The notes: a model not told the origin generated them from the sequence alone. Shown: positions 1-7,265, counted from the stretch's first letter. The stretch is 10,316 nucleotides of DNA from Spirochaetales bacterium (GCA_021767325.1 JAASTM010000035.1:1-10316), one strand, 5' to 3'. Made by a program: numbers and translations.

Positions 1-231
1 GTGTACGCCGCCAGCTCCCTGCCGATCATAGGCATGGGCGGGATAAGCACCTGGCGTGAAGCTATAGAAATGATGATGGCCGGCGCCACCGCCGTGGCCG
101 TAGGGATGTACAACTTCATCAATCCCCGCGCCATGACCGATATAGTCGACCAGTTATCGGACTACTGTACCAATGAGGGGCTGGAGTCGATCCAGGAAAT
201 CATAGGAACAGCTCATTCTTCAAAAACTTAA
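1..231 (+). CDS. pyrD: Dihydroorotate dehydrogenase, class 1B catalytic subunit (3' end only)
   Basis: This is the C-terminal 76 residues of a gene that enters from the left edge; the GTG at base 1 is probably an internal valine codon, not a start. The enzyme oxidises dihydroorotate to orotate in pyrimidine synthesis, and the class 1B form is cytosolic and usually works with an iron-sulfur PyrK subunit. The visible part contains the last strand-helix units of the TIM barrel: the FMN phosphate-binding segment PIIGMGGI, then a helix and AGATAVAVGMYNF, which is the usual AGA-x-x-V-x-VG motif, and the closing helix ending in EIIGTAHS. The length and order match the family's C-terminus, so the gene appears intact at this end. 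Its last 32 bases overlap the 3' end of the convergent lactonase gene. The FMN and substrate residues upstream lie outside the window. Class 1B rather than 1A is judged from the style of the motifs only. Confidence 0.88.
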   Translation: MYAASSLPIIGMGGISTWREAIEMMMAGATAVAVGMYNFINPRAMTDIVDQLSDYCTNEGLESIQEIIGTAHSSKT

Positions 232-1321
232 TACACACAGGGGTCGGTGCATCTGCAGTGTAACCGGTTGGGCTTAGAGTGCCACTGACAGGATCTATCC
301 GGAAGGTTACTAACGTATCAGAATCCTGATTGGCCGTTATTAAGAATGTTCCGGACGGATCAATAGCAAAGTTCCTCGGTGACTGGCCGCCGCTGGAGGT
401 GTGGCCTACCAAAGCAAGACTGCCGCTCACCTGATCAACTCTAAACGCAGCAATGCTGTCATGTCCTCGGTTCGAACAGTAGAGAAACTCGCCGGATGGA
501 GACAAATGAATATCAGCTGCAGTACTTTCACCGGAAAAATCTGGCGGCAGCAACGGCACACATTCCTGAAAACTCAGCTTTCCGCTCTGCGCATCAAAGC
601 CAAGAATAGCAACTGTGGAATCTAGTTCATTTACCAGATATGCGAACCTTCTGCTTGGATGGAACTCCAAATGGCGTGGGCCAGAACCCGGTGTGGTTTT
701 TGTACACAGCGAAGCTCGTTCCTTCACAGTTCCTGTTTCGATATCTACCTTGTAGACAAGCAGTTTATCCAACCCAAGGTCAGGCACATACAATAGACCA
801 TCGAGCGAATCGAAAATGACTGCATGCGCATGCGGTCCTGCCTGTCTAAAGGTATCAACGCTCGCCCCAGAATGTTGCACAAAATCCGTCGGGCCGTCCA
901 GGGAACCATCTTTTTTAGTTTTATACACTGCCACACTGCCGCTCATGAAATTGGCTACAAAAACCACCGAATCGGTAGGATCGGTAACGATATGACAAGG
1001 ATCAGTGCCTTGAGTGGGCAATTGGTTGAGGAGGTTTAGTTTTCCGTTTGAATCATCATAACTAAAGGAACTGACAGCCCCGCTGGCTCTATAATTAAAC
1101 TCTTTCAATTCATTTACTGCATAAAGATTTGAGTTGTTGTGAGAAAAGGCAATATAGGATGGATTGACTGTCTCTACGGCCAGTCCTTCTATGTGTATCT
1201 CCCCATTCGCCGGATTGAGCGTACCGCGGTAGATTCCCTCGCCTTTCCCTTCTAATATTTTTCCGGTCCCAAACTTGATAGGTTCCGTATAGGTGCCAAG
1301 ATAGAAACTAATTAGCGACAT
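200..1321 (-). CDS. Lactonase-family seven-bladed beta-propeller (6-phosphogluconolactonase YbhE/Pgl type)
   Basis: This 373-residue protein has the full length of the cytosolic 'lactonase, 7-bladed beta-propeller' family, whose best-known member hydrolyses 6-phosphogluconolactone. Family signatures occur in order: LGTYTEP near the N-terminus, TDPCHI followed by VANFMSGSVAVY, GPHAHAV then VPDLGLDKLLVY, GSGPRHLEFHPSRR then LVNELDSTVA, DIHLSPSGEFLY followed by SNRGHDSIAAF, and QSPRNFAIDPSGTFLITANQ. There is no signal peptide. It is the last gene of the six-gene minus-strand operon; its ATG lies inside the end of the preceding dehydrogenase gene (10-base overlap) with AAAGGA about 9-12 bases upstream. 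Placed with alcohol dehydrogenases rather than with glucose-6-phosphate dehydrogenase, it more likely opens a lactone made in this pathway than serves the pentose phosphate route. That role is inferred; family membership is clear. No terminator is visible beyond its stop, which lies inside pyrD. Confidence 0.88.
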   Translation of the reverse strand: MSLISFYLGTYTEPIKFGTGKILEGKGEGIYRGTLNPANGEIHIEGLAVETVNPSYIAFSHNNSNLYAVNELKEFNYRASGAVSSFSYDDSNGKLNLLNQLPTQGTDPCHIVTDPTDSVVFVANFMSGSVAVYKTKKDGSLDGPTDFVQHSGASVDTFRQAGPHAHAVIFDSLDGLLYVPDLGLDKLLVYKVDIETGTVKERASLCTKTTPGSGPRHLEFHPSRRFAYLVNELDSTVAILGFDAQSGKLSFQECVPLLPPDFSGESTAADIHLSPSGEFLYCSNRGHDSIAAFRVDQVSGSLALVGHTSSGGQSPRNFAIDPSGTFLITANQDSDTLVTFRIDPVSGTLSPTGYTADAPTPVCIKFLKNELFL

Positions 1322-2268
1322 AATCCGTTGTCCTTTAGATGTTTCAGCTGCTTCACTGTCTGTATTATGAACTCATCCCGGCATGCCGCCAGCTGCGGCA
1401 TACTTTTCACACTCCAGTCATAAAAGCCCCGCCCGGTCTTAGAGCCCAGATGCCCCTTAGAACAGAGTTCCGAGAGATAGACCGACGGGGTGGAACTATT
1501 GGCAAGATCGGGCAATACATCCTTCTGAACTGAGAGTGCCAGGTCCAGGCCGACACCGTCTATATGCTCTAAGGGTCCCCACACGGGAAACCGCAGAGCC
1601 ATTCCGGCTTTGATTGCCGTATCTACATCTTCAGCTGAGGCCAGTCCGCTCTCTACAATATGAACTGCCTCCCGGATCACTGCCTGAAGTATTCTGTTTG
1701 CGAGTTGTCCCGGCAGGTCTCTCTGCACTACCACCGGAGATTTACCCCAGCTAGCGAGCAATGTCCGCAGTTTTTCTCCAACCGCCGGATCGGTAAATTC
1801 CCCGAGAACTATTTCCACCAGTAATACTAGATGTGCCGGATACCAGAAATGAGTAGTTGCAGTTCTTTCAGGATATTTCACTTCTGTGACGATATCGCTA
1901 ATCCGCAATCCAGAGGTATTGCTTGCCAGAATCACCTCGGGCGAGGTCATCATATCCAATTGCTTGAACACACTCCTTTTCAGATGCAAATCCTCTGTAA
2001 CAGCCTCAATAATAAGGCCGCTGCCCGCAATCGCCTCTTCTAACACGGCGGATGAGGAAAGCAACTCTTTCGCGTGCTCAGCGTGAATTTCATCAGTCAG
2101 TTCCCCCTCGACAAGCTGACGGATATTTTCAAGACTCCGGTTTACACCCGCTTCAACGATATCCTGTTTCACATCGTAGAGAACGGTCTGATGGCCCGAA
2201 AGAGCGGCAATCGCTCCGATTCCAGCCCCCATCATTCCTGCACCGACTATAGTAATTTTCTCATTCAC
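1312..2268 (-). CDS. 3-hydroxyacyl-CoA dehydrogenase family protein (possibly acting on a free 3-hydroxy acid)
   Basis: The 318-residue protein has both domains of the family. An N-terminal Rossmann domain carries GAGMMG (residues 9-14) and Asp32 at the end of the second strand, which favours NAD. The C-terminal 3HCDH domain runs from about residue 186 to 285 and ends in GSKTGRGFYDW. The catalytic set is visible: Ser116/Asn117 in ASNTSG, His140 in THFW, Glu152 in LVEIV and Asn191 in LANRI. Tyr143 sits where HF-x-N-P normally has Asn. Beyond CoA-ester oxidation, the family includes L-gulonate 3-dehydrogenase and L-carnitine dehydrogenase, which use free acids; the absence of any CoA ligase or thiolase nearby makes such a role plausible, but this is inference. 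The start is GTG: it follows GGAG by 7 bases, and the ATG two bases further on is out of frame. It overlaps ADH1 by 8 bases and the lactonase gene by 10. Confidence 0.88.
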   Translation of the reverse strand: MNEKITIVGAGMMGAGIGAIAALSGHQTVLYDVKQDIVEAGVNRSLENIRQLVEGELTDEIHAEHAKELLSSSAVLEEAIAGSGLIIEAVTEDLHLKRSVFKQLDMMTSPEVILASNTSGLRISDIVTEVKYPERTATTHFWYPAHLVLLVEIVLGEFTDPAVGEKLRTLLASWGKSPVVVQRDLPGQLANRILQAVIREAVHIVESGLASAEDVDTAIKAGMALRFPVWGPLEHIDGVGLDLALSVQKDVLPDLANSSTPSVYLSELCSKGHLGSKTGRGFYDWSVKSMPQLAACRDEFIIQTVKQLKHLKDNGLCR

Positions 2269-3358
2269 TGCTTTTCTCCGGTCCGTTTGGTTCGATTACT
2301 ACTTTCATCGCCCCTTCACGTCTTTCTACAAAAGTATCCAGGGCCTCTGCAAAGCGCTGCAAAGGAAAAGTATGGGTAATGAGATCTTTAATTACGAGGC
2401 GGCCGGATGCAACCAGTGAAATAATTTTATCCGATACATTCGGATTTGCCTTTGAGCCGAACACCGCGATCTCGTTCGAGACCGTATAGCCAAAGGGAAT
2501 GGGCTCATCTACTTTACCCTCCGGAACTCCGAGCAATCCCACCCGCCCGCCACGGCGGACAGACTCCACGGCCTGCCGAAAAGTGCCAGGGGCGCCAGAA
2601 CATTCAAAGGCCTCGTCTACTCCCATTCCTCCGGTCAGCTCGCGAATCCTCTCTACCGGATGTTCCTTTTCAAAGTCTATAATAAAGTCGGCACCGAAGC
2701 GTTTCGCATTTTTCAGTCTTTGTTTACGGCCCACAACGATTACCTTTGAAGCCCCTTTCGCCTTTGCCATTCTCACGGCAATAATGCCGATCGGCCCTGG
2801 TCCGTACACAACAACCGTTCCACCTATTGTTATTCCGGTCATTTCCATTCCATGGATTACTACACCTGAGGTATCCACTAGAGCAGCCTCACGGTACGTG
2901 ATATTGTCAGGAAGCTTGTTAATGCTCTTGACCGAATAAGCATTGTACTGAGCATAGGCACCATTAGAGATAAACCCGTAGTGACGATGACCTGAGGCAT
3001 GCGTGCCGTAGTTTTCACATATGTTATACCGCCCCTCTAAGCATCGTCTGCACACTCCGCAGCCCTTATGCGCCTGTCCGGCGACTCTGTCGCCGGGTAC
3101 AAAGTCATATACCGAGGTACCGACGGAAATGACTTCTCCCGACCACTCATGCCCGGGGATGAACGGGTAATCCGGCGGCCAAAAACCGGCTAAATCTCCT
3201 CTGATAATTTCAGGATCGCTTCCACATATGGCCACGGCTCTAATCTTGCACAGCACTTCATCAGGTTCTAACCGCGGAACCTCTACGTCCTTCACTTCGA
3301 ACTTACCGGGTTCGGTTAACACCAGTGCCTGCATGCTCTCAGGATACTCTTTTTTCAT
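2261..3358 (-). CDS. Zinc-dependent medium-chain alcohol/polyol dehydrogenase (ADH1)
   Basis: This is a 365-residue cytosolic dehydrogenase of the threonine/sorbitol dehydrogenase branch of the medium-chain family. The catalytic zinc site is represented by Cys45 (AICGSD) and His70-Glu71 (PGHEW). The structural zinc site has all four cysteines, Cys100, Cys103, Cys106 and Cys114. The Rossmann motif GPGPIG is at 186-191. At the end of the next strand, where NAD enzymes have Asp, the sequence reads VVGRKQRL; Gly followed by Arg suggests NADP(H) preference, as in the GSR motif of NADP-dependent bacterial alcohol dehydrogenases. It is a close paralogue of ADH2 (5217-6335): residues 9-361 align to ADH2 13-365 without gaps, at about 60% identity by eye. 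The ATG is preceded by GAGGG about 10 bases upstream. It lies 29 bases downstream of dctM. The substrate is unknown; a polyol, sugar or sugar acid from the TRAP importer is the likely class. Confidence 0.9.
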   Translation of the reverse strand: MKKEYPESMQALVLTEPGKFEVKDVEVPRLEPDEVLCKIRAVAICGSDPEIIRGDLAGFWPPDYPFIPGHEWSGEVISVGTSVYDFVPGDRVAGQAHKGCGVCRRCLEGRYNICENYGTHASGHRHYGFISNGAYAQYNAYSVKSINKLPDNITYREAALVDTSGVVIHGMEMTGITIGGTVVVYGPGPIGIIAVRMAKAKGASKVIVVGRKQRLKNAKRFGADFIIDFEKEHPVERIRELTGGMGVDEAFECSGAPGTFRQAVESVRRGGRVGLLGVPEGKVDEPIPFGYTVSNEIAVFGSKANPNVSDKIISLVASGRLVIKDLITHTFPLQRFAEALDTFVERREGAMKVVIEPNGPEKSSE

Positions 3359-3387
3359 ACCTTTCTACCCTCTTGTTCGATTGTCTA

Positions 3388-4707
3388 TCACCATTGGTAT
3401 ACTAGATTGGGAAGATATGTACTTAGTGTTGGGATAAAAATGAATAGTAATAGTACTAGGATTGTAACTATGAAAAATGGAAATACCCCGCGAAAGATAT
3501 CTTCCAATGTAACATCCGGCTCTGCAACCGCCTTCGCCCCATATACGCACAGGCCTACAGGTGGTGTAATCATTCCCACATGAATTGCAATTACCACCAC
3601 TACTGCATACCAGATTGGATCAATATTCATTTCACCGAGAACCGGGTAGAGTAAAGGAATAGTAATCGAGAGCATCGAAATGGAATCGAGCACACATCCG
3701 AGAATTATGTAGAAAAAGGCAACTACTAGGAGAAACGAGAAACGCGATAGGTTCATGCCTATAATGAACTCTGCGGTACGCGAGGCAATTCCAGTTAGAA
3801 CAAGAAATTGTGAAAAAACTGCAGCTCCCCCGAATATGAGAAAAATCATTGCAGAGGTTCTGGCAGTATCTGCAAGAGCATTTATTATAGGTTTTATACT
3901 GTGCTTCTTTTCCAGGATAATCAGCAGCACCAGTACAACAAATGTAGCAATTGCACCGGCTTCGGTTGGAGTGAACACACCCCCAAAAATACCTCCGAAG
4001 ATTATCAGAACCACAACTACAACCGGCCATAGATTAACTAGATTCTTGATCCTCTGTAAAAATGAGATACTTAGACTGCTACTTTTTTCAATCGAACCTG
4101 GCCGAAACAGCGGCAGCAGCACAATAACCAGCGAGTAAAATATACCGAGAGCTATTCCCGGGGCGATGCCCGCAATCAGCAACTTTCCTACAGAATCACC
4201 AGAGAGTACACCGTACACAACCATGAGGATGCTCGGAGGTATCAACATTCCAATAAGCCCTGAGGAAGCACAGATTCCGTAGGAAAGGGACTTTTCATAT
4301 CCCTGTTTGCGCATTTCCGGCGCCGCAATTATTGAAAAGACCGAGGAGGTCACCAGTGATGAGCCGCAGATCGTGCCGAACAGGGTGCAGCTGCCGACAG
4401 TTGCAATACCAATACCGCCGCGTACTCTGCCTACCCACTGATTTAAAGAATTGAAAATATTCGTACTCAGCTTTCCGGCAGAAGCCAGGTACCCCATTGC
4501 GATAAAAAGGGGAACAGTTATTAGCGCAAAAGAGGCTACCTGATCATAGAACACATTTACGGCCCCCCAAATAGCAGGCTCGAATCCCACAATCGCCCAG
4601 GTGCCAATTATGCCGACTATCCCCAGCGCTACACCTATATGCACACCGAATACTAGCAGTACTGCTAATACACCAATGCCAATCAATCCTATCATAAAAG
4701 AAGTCAT
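3388..4707 (-). CDS. dctM: TRAP transporter large permease subunit DctM
   Basis: This 439-residue, very hydrophobic inner-membrane protein is the ion-coupled transport subunit of a TRAP importer and has the usual length for DctM. It should have about a dozen membrane segments. Family motifs include ITVPLFIAMGYL (about residues 63-74), SCTLFGTICGSSLVTSSVF, APEMRKQGYEKSLSYG, the re-entrant region IGMLIPPSILMVVYG, and AGIAPGIALG. A second half-repeat contains GVFTPTEAGAIA and, near the end, HVGMITPPVGLCVYGAKAVA. The paired PPS/PPVG segments fit the inverted-repeat fold in which sodium and substrate are bound. It starts 1 base after the dctQ stop, so the two are probably translationally coupled; GGTGA lies just upstream of the ATG. 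Its partners are DctQ (4709-5224) and the binding protein DctP encoded divergently at 7827. Confidence 0.95.
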   Translation of the reverse strand: MTSFMIGLIGIGVLAVLLVFGVHIGVALGIVGIIGTWAIVGFEPAIWGAVNVFYDQVASFALITVPLFIAMGYLASAGKLSTNIFNSLNQWVGRVRGGIGIATVGSCTLFGTICGSSLVTSSVFSIIAAPEMRKQGYEKSLSYGICASSGLIGMLIPPSILMVVYGVLSGDSVGKLLIAGIAPGIALGIFYSLVIVLLPLFRPGSIEKSSSLSISFLQRIKNLVNLWPVVVVVLIIFGGIFGGVFTPTEAGAIATFVVLVLLIILEKKHSIKPIINALADTARTSAMIFLIFGGAAVFSQFLVLTGIASRTAEFIIGMNLSRFSFLLVVAFFYIILGCVLDSISMLSITIPLLYPVLGEMNIDPIWYAVVVVIAIHVGMITPPVGLCVYGAKAVAEPDVTLEDIFRGVFPFFIVTILVLLLFIFIPTLSTYLPNLVYQW

Positions 4708-4708
4708 A

Positions 4709-5224
4709 TCAATTCACCGCCTTTGTCTCTTCGCCATCTTTCAGTACAGCAATGAACTGATAAAGACATTCGATTGTGATCATGACAATTCCCAGCGGCA
4801 TTGCAAGCTTTCCTATCCACCAGTACAGTTTCACCGCTGCAAGCATTGTTTCGTTAATGCTTACCGACTCCCAAAAATTGAGCCAACTCACGTATGAGAG
4901 GATACCAAAGAAAATAAATCCGATAAGAAAAGGTAACAGTTCTACCACACGTCGTGCTCGGCCCCTAAAATGTTGAGTTACCATGGTTACTCTGACATGA
5001 GTCTTGGTTGCCAGAGCATATGCAAACGGAGGAAAGATAACATAGGGCTGCACAAGTTGGCTAATTTCAACGGAAGCGGGAAACGGTGCAGAAAAAACAT
5101 AGCGAAAAAACGTATCCGCAGTAATCATCACCGTCAAGAACAGCAAGGCCAACCCCGAAATCCCTACGAATCCTATTCTCAATATAGAGACTCCCTTATG
5201 AAAAGCCTCGAGAAACTTACTCAT
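4709..5224 (-). CDS. dctQ: TRAP transporter small permease subunit DctQ
   Basis: The 171-residue protein has four hydrophobic segments at roughly residues 15-36, 52-74, 95-117 and 136-160, as expected for the small membrane subunit of a TRAP transporter. The region RYVFSAPFPASVEISQ (about 41-56) matches the family's R-Y-x-F-x-x-P-x-x-x-x-E-E/I signature between helices 1 and 2, and THVRVTMV (75-82) matches the H-x-R-V-x segment after helix 2. It binds DctM and is needed for transport. Its ATG overlaps the ADH2 stop by 8 bases, and its ribosome-binding region is a run of seven G (minus strand, 5228-5234) that also forms part of the ADH2 C-terminus. dctM follows after 1 base. Substrate cannot be judged from this subunit. 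Confidence 0.92.
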   Translation of the reverse strand: MSKFLEAFHKGVSILRIGFVGISGLALLFLTVMITADTFFRYVFSAPFPASVEISQLVQPYVIFPPFAYALATKTHVRVTMVTQHFRGRARRVVELLPFLIGFIFFGILSYVSWLNFWESVSINETMLAAVKLYWWIGKLAMPLGIVMITIECLYQFIAVLKDGEETKAVN

Positions 5225-6335
5225 AGTCCCCCCCTAAACCTTCGGGGCCATTAGGTTGAACAACAACCTTAACAGCACCATCGCGTCTTTCGAGAAAAGT
5301 CTGAAGAGCTTCTTCGAACTGGGTGAGAGGAAAAGTATGTGTTATGAGATCACTCACCTGTAGCTGCTTAGCCGCAATGAGTGCATTCACCTTCCAAGCC
5401 ACATTTGGATTAGCCCTCGACCCGAGGATTCTTATCTGATTGTGAACTATGTGCCTGAAGGCAATCTCTTCCTTTAGGTCCGTCGCGGGAATTCCCAACA
5501 ACACCACGGCTCCGCCCTTACACACCATCTTAATACCCTGATTAAGAGTATCCTTGGCCCCTGAACACTCGAAAAGCTCATCGGCTCCATCTCCGTTAGT
5601 AAGCTCCAATACTGCCTCCAGCGGGTCGGTCTCCTCGAAGTTGACCAGGGCATCCGCACCAAAAGCACCAGCTTTCTGTAGCCGCATCCCCCGCCCAACT
5701 ACTATGACTCTTCCCGCCCCCAGTGCTTTGGCAAGTCGCATTGCAATAAGTCCAATCGGCCCCGGACCGACAATAACCACATTACCGCCTTCGGTGATTC
5801 CGCTTAGTTCCATGCCATGCAGTGCTGCACCGGCAGTATCAATTAACGCTCCTTCCGAAAAACTTACACCTTCGCTGAGCAGGGATACTGCTTTGACGGA
5901 AACCGCATTGTATTGAGCATAGGCTCCGGTTGTATTAAAACCGTAGTGTGCATGGCCGCTTTTTTTGTTTCCATAATTTAGGCAAAGATTATACTTGCCT
6001 TCGAGACAATTCCGGCAGTATCCGCAGCCTTTATGTGCTTCTCCCGCCACGCGATCACCCACTTTGAACTTCGATACTCCCCCTCCCAGTGCCACAACCT
6101 CTCCCGCCCATTCGTGACCGGGGGTAAATGGGTACCCGGGAGGCCAGGTTCCAGCTAAGTCGCCGCGGATAATCTCCGGATCGCTGCCGCATATGGCAAC
6201 TGCTCTTATTTTGCATAAAACCTCTCCCTGCCCGGGTGTAGGCACCGGCTTCTCTCTTATCTCGAACTTCCCTGGCGATAAAAGTTCCAGTGCCTGCATC
6301 TTTTTCGGCATACTCTGGGTTTGATTCTTTTTCAT
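5217..6335 (-). CDS. Zinc-dependent medium-chain alcohol/polyol dehydrogenase (ADH2), first gene of the operon
   Basis: This 372-residue paralogue of ADH1 has the same features: Cys49 (AICGSD) and His74-Glu75 (PGHEW) for catalytic zinc; Cys104, Cys107, Cys110 and Cys118 for structural zinc; GPGPIG at 190-195; and VVGRGMRL after the second Rossmann strand, where Gly-Arg replaces the NAD-binding Asp and suggests NADP(H). The stretch from KIRAVAICGSD to PGHEW is nearly identical to ADH1, so the two probably handle related substrates or successive steps. The N-terminus before MQALEL is 12 residues, against 8 in ADH1; the ATG at 6335 is chosen for the AGG about 7 bases upstream, though Met9 or Met13 are possible. 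The gene leads the operon, about 28 bases downstream of the predicted transcription start within a promoter and operator at 6351-6397. It overlaps dctQ by 8 bases. Confidence 0.9.
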   Translation of the reverse strand: MKKNQTQSMPKKMQALELLSPGKFEIREKPVPTPGQGEVLCKIRAVAICGSDPEIIRGDLAGTWPPGYPFTPGHEWAGEVVALGGGVSKFKVGDRVAGEAHKGCGYCRNCLEGKYNLCLNYGNKKSGHAHYGFNTTGAYAQYNAVSVKAVSLLSEGVSFSEGALIDTAGAALHGMELSGITEGGNVVIVGPGPIGLIAMRLAKALGAGRVIVVGRGMRLQKAGAFGADALVNFEETDPLEAVLELTNGDGADELFECSGAKDTLNQGIKMVCKGGAVVLLGIPATDLKEEIAFRHIVHNQIRILGSRANPNVAWKVNALIAAKQLQVSDLITHTFPLTQFEEALQTFLERRDGAVKVVVQPNGPEGLGGDYE

Positions 6336-6350
6336 TTCGTGCCTGCCAAT

Positions 6351-6376
6351 ATAATTGGATACAATATCCAGTATAC
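6351..6376 (-). promoter_or_regulatory. Operator-like palindrome at the ADH2 operon promoter
   Basis: Read on the minus strand, the -10 box runs directly into a perfect inverted repeat, TGGATA-TTG-TATCCA (6356-6370). The core begins on the last base of the -10 box, so a bound repressor would cover the transcription start. The whole 26-base element (6351-6376) recurs at the dctP promoter, split there by 7 extra bases, and related cores sit at the gntR promoter. The most likely ligand is the GntR protein encoded at 6460-7167; operators of FadR/FCD regulators are commonly short dyads of this size. That assignment is inferred from position and repetition. Confidence 0.75.
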
Positions 6377-6397
6377 AGCAAAAACGTACTAAGTCAA
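6370..6397 (-). promoter_or_regulatory. Promoter of the ADH2-dctQM-ADH1 operon
   Basis: On the minus strand there is TTGACT (6397-6392) as a -35 box, a 16-base spacer, and TATACT (6375-6370) as a -10 box, each differing from the sigma-70 consensus at one position. The predicted start is near 6363, giving a leader of about 28 bases before the ATG at 6335. The -10 box overlaps the operator-like palindrome. Confidence 0.75.
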
Positions 6398-6398
6398 G

Positions 6399-6432
6399 AA
6401 AAAAAGCACCCGCTTTTTACAGCGCGTGCTTT
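6399..6432 (-). terminator. Rho-independent terminator of the GntR gene
   Basis: AAAGCAC (6403-6409) pairs with GTGCTTT (6426-6432), and inside it CGC (6411-6413) pairs with GCG (6422-6424) across a C-C mismatch, with an 8-base loop. Read on the minus strand the hairpin is followed by a run of seven T (6405-6399). It lies 28 bases past the GntR stop and just upstream of the ADH2 promoter, so it separates the regulator transcript from the operon. Confidence 0.8.
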
Positions 6433-6459
6433 ATGAAAACAGAAGGCTTATCGCCTAAC

Positions 6460-7167
6460 TCAGATTTTTACATCCTTGCCGATCGACTTTGCAATCCATC
6501 TGGCGGTATTGAAATGATGCTCCCGGGAATACTTTTCCGCTGCTTCCCCGTCATTCTCCTGAACCGCTCTCAATATTCTACGGTGTTCAGCACAGACCTC
6601 TTCATATCGTCCCGGCAACTCAAGCGCCAGATGGCGATACTGTTCACTTTGAGTATAAAACTGCTGTATGAGGGTCTCCAGCCTCGGTGACTGGGCTGCC
6701 TTTTGGATCGTATCGTGGAACTGTGCATTTTTTTCAAGCATGAGATCCTGCTCACCGGCCTCCAGCAGGCTATCCATTTCATCACAGAGCTGACTCAGAT
6801 ACTCCTTATCCTCGTCGCCTATATTGGCAACTGCCAGTCTGGCAGCTATACCGGCTAAAGCTCCGCGTATAAAATATATTTCAAGAATCTCCTCTACGGA
6901 GAGGCTCCGGACAAAACATCCCCTGTAAGGTTCATACTCTGCAAGGCCGATTAACGTAAGATGATTTAACGCTTCTCGAATCGGTGTACGACTTACTCCG
7001 AGACGCTTCGAAAGCTCCAGGGTATTCAAAGAATCACCCGGTTTCAGTTTTCCGGATAAAATCTCTTCCTTGAGTGTCTCAAGTACGATATCCTGCATAC
7101 TCCGATATACTTGTCGTATCGGATTACCTTCATTCACAAGCTCTTCTGACTTCTTATTATTATCCAT
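6460..7167 (-). CDS. GntR-family transcriptional regulator, FadR subfamily with FCD domain
   Basis: This 235-residue regulator has an N-terminal winged helix-turn-helix at about residues 27-88, including LKPGDSLNTLELSKRLGVSR followed by TPIREALNHL, the signature of the GntR family. An all-helical FCD effector domain follows (about 95-225). FCD metal and ligand residues are visible: Asn147 and His151 in NAQFHD, His195 in AEHRRIL, and His217/218 in REHHFNTA; Arg101 is the conserved arginine of the first FCD helix. Such proteins usually bind a carboxylate or sugar acid and release DNA. The ATG is preceded by GGGAG 9 bases upstream. It has its own promoter (7203-7231) and terminator (6399-6432). 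Operator-like sequences at its own, the ADH2-operon and the dctP promoters make it the probable local repressor. The effector is presumably the imported substrate or an intermediate; this is not shown. Confidence 0.92.
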   Translation of the reverse strand: MDNNKKSEELVNEGNPIRQVYRSMQDIVLETLKEEILSGKLKPGDSLNTLELSKRLGVSRTPIREALNHLTLIGLAEYEPYRGCFVRSLSVEEILEIYFIRGALAGIAARLAVANIGDEDKEYLSQLCDEMDSLLEAGEQDLMLEKNAQFHDTIQKAAQSPRLETLIQQFYTQSEQYRHLALELPGRYEEVCAEHRRILRAVQENDGEAAEKYSREHHFNTARWIAKSIGKDVKI

Positions 7168-7188
7168 CCAAGTTAACTCCCAATTTGC

Positions 7189-7210
7189 TGGATATTGGAT
7201 ACAAGATACA
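7189..7210 (-). promoter_or_regulatory. Double operator-like site at the gntR promoter
   Basis: Two overlapping, imperfect copies of the core occur here, offset by 7 bases. On the minus strand they read TGTATC-TTG-TATCCA (7210-7196) and TGTATC-CAA-TATCCA (7203-7189). In each the TATCCA half is perfect and the other half matches TGGATA at four of six positions. The second copy begins on the last base of the -10 box, the same register as at the ADH2 operon. Autoregulation of gntR is the simple reading. Confidence 0.6.
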
Positions 7211-7231
7211 ACAAGTCGCGCTTAATTGCAA
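7203..7231 (-). promoter_or_regulatory. Predicted gntR promoter
   Basis: On the minus strand TTGCAA (7231-7226) is followed by a 17-base spacer and TATCTT (7208-7203). Both boxes match consensus at four of six positions, weaker than the two structural-gene promoters. The predicted start would fall inside the double operator-like site, about 30 bases before the ATG. Confidence 0.5.
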
Positions 7232-7265
7232 CTAAGGCACGATTAGCCCAGCTGGAAACAAGCCC

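Noticed and set aside
2499..2939. 146-codon plus-strand frame opposite ADH1, and similar long frames opposite ADH2 and dctM
   Set aside because: They are Pro/Ser/Thr-rich antisense frames of clearly coding genes, with no ribosome-binding site or recognisable domain.
3391..3409. TTGGTATACTAG near the end of dctM as a further operator or internal promoter for ADH1
   Set aside because: It lacks the TGGATA/TATCCA arms, has no suitable -35 box on the minus strand, and encodes the dctM C-terminus.
7221..7236. Near-palindrome CTTAATTGCAACTAAG as a separate operator
   Set aside because: It has a mismatched pair, is explained in part by the self-complementary -35 box TTGCAA of gntR, and does not recur in the window.
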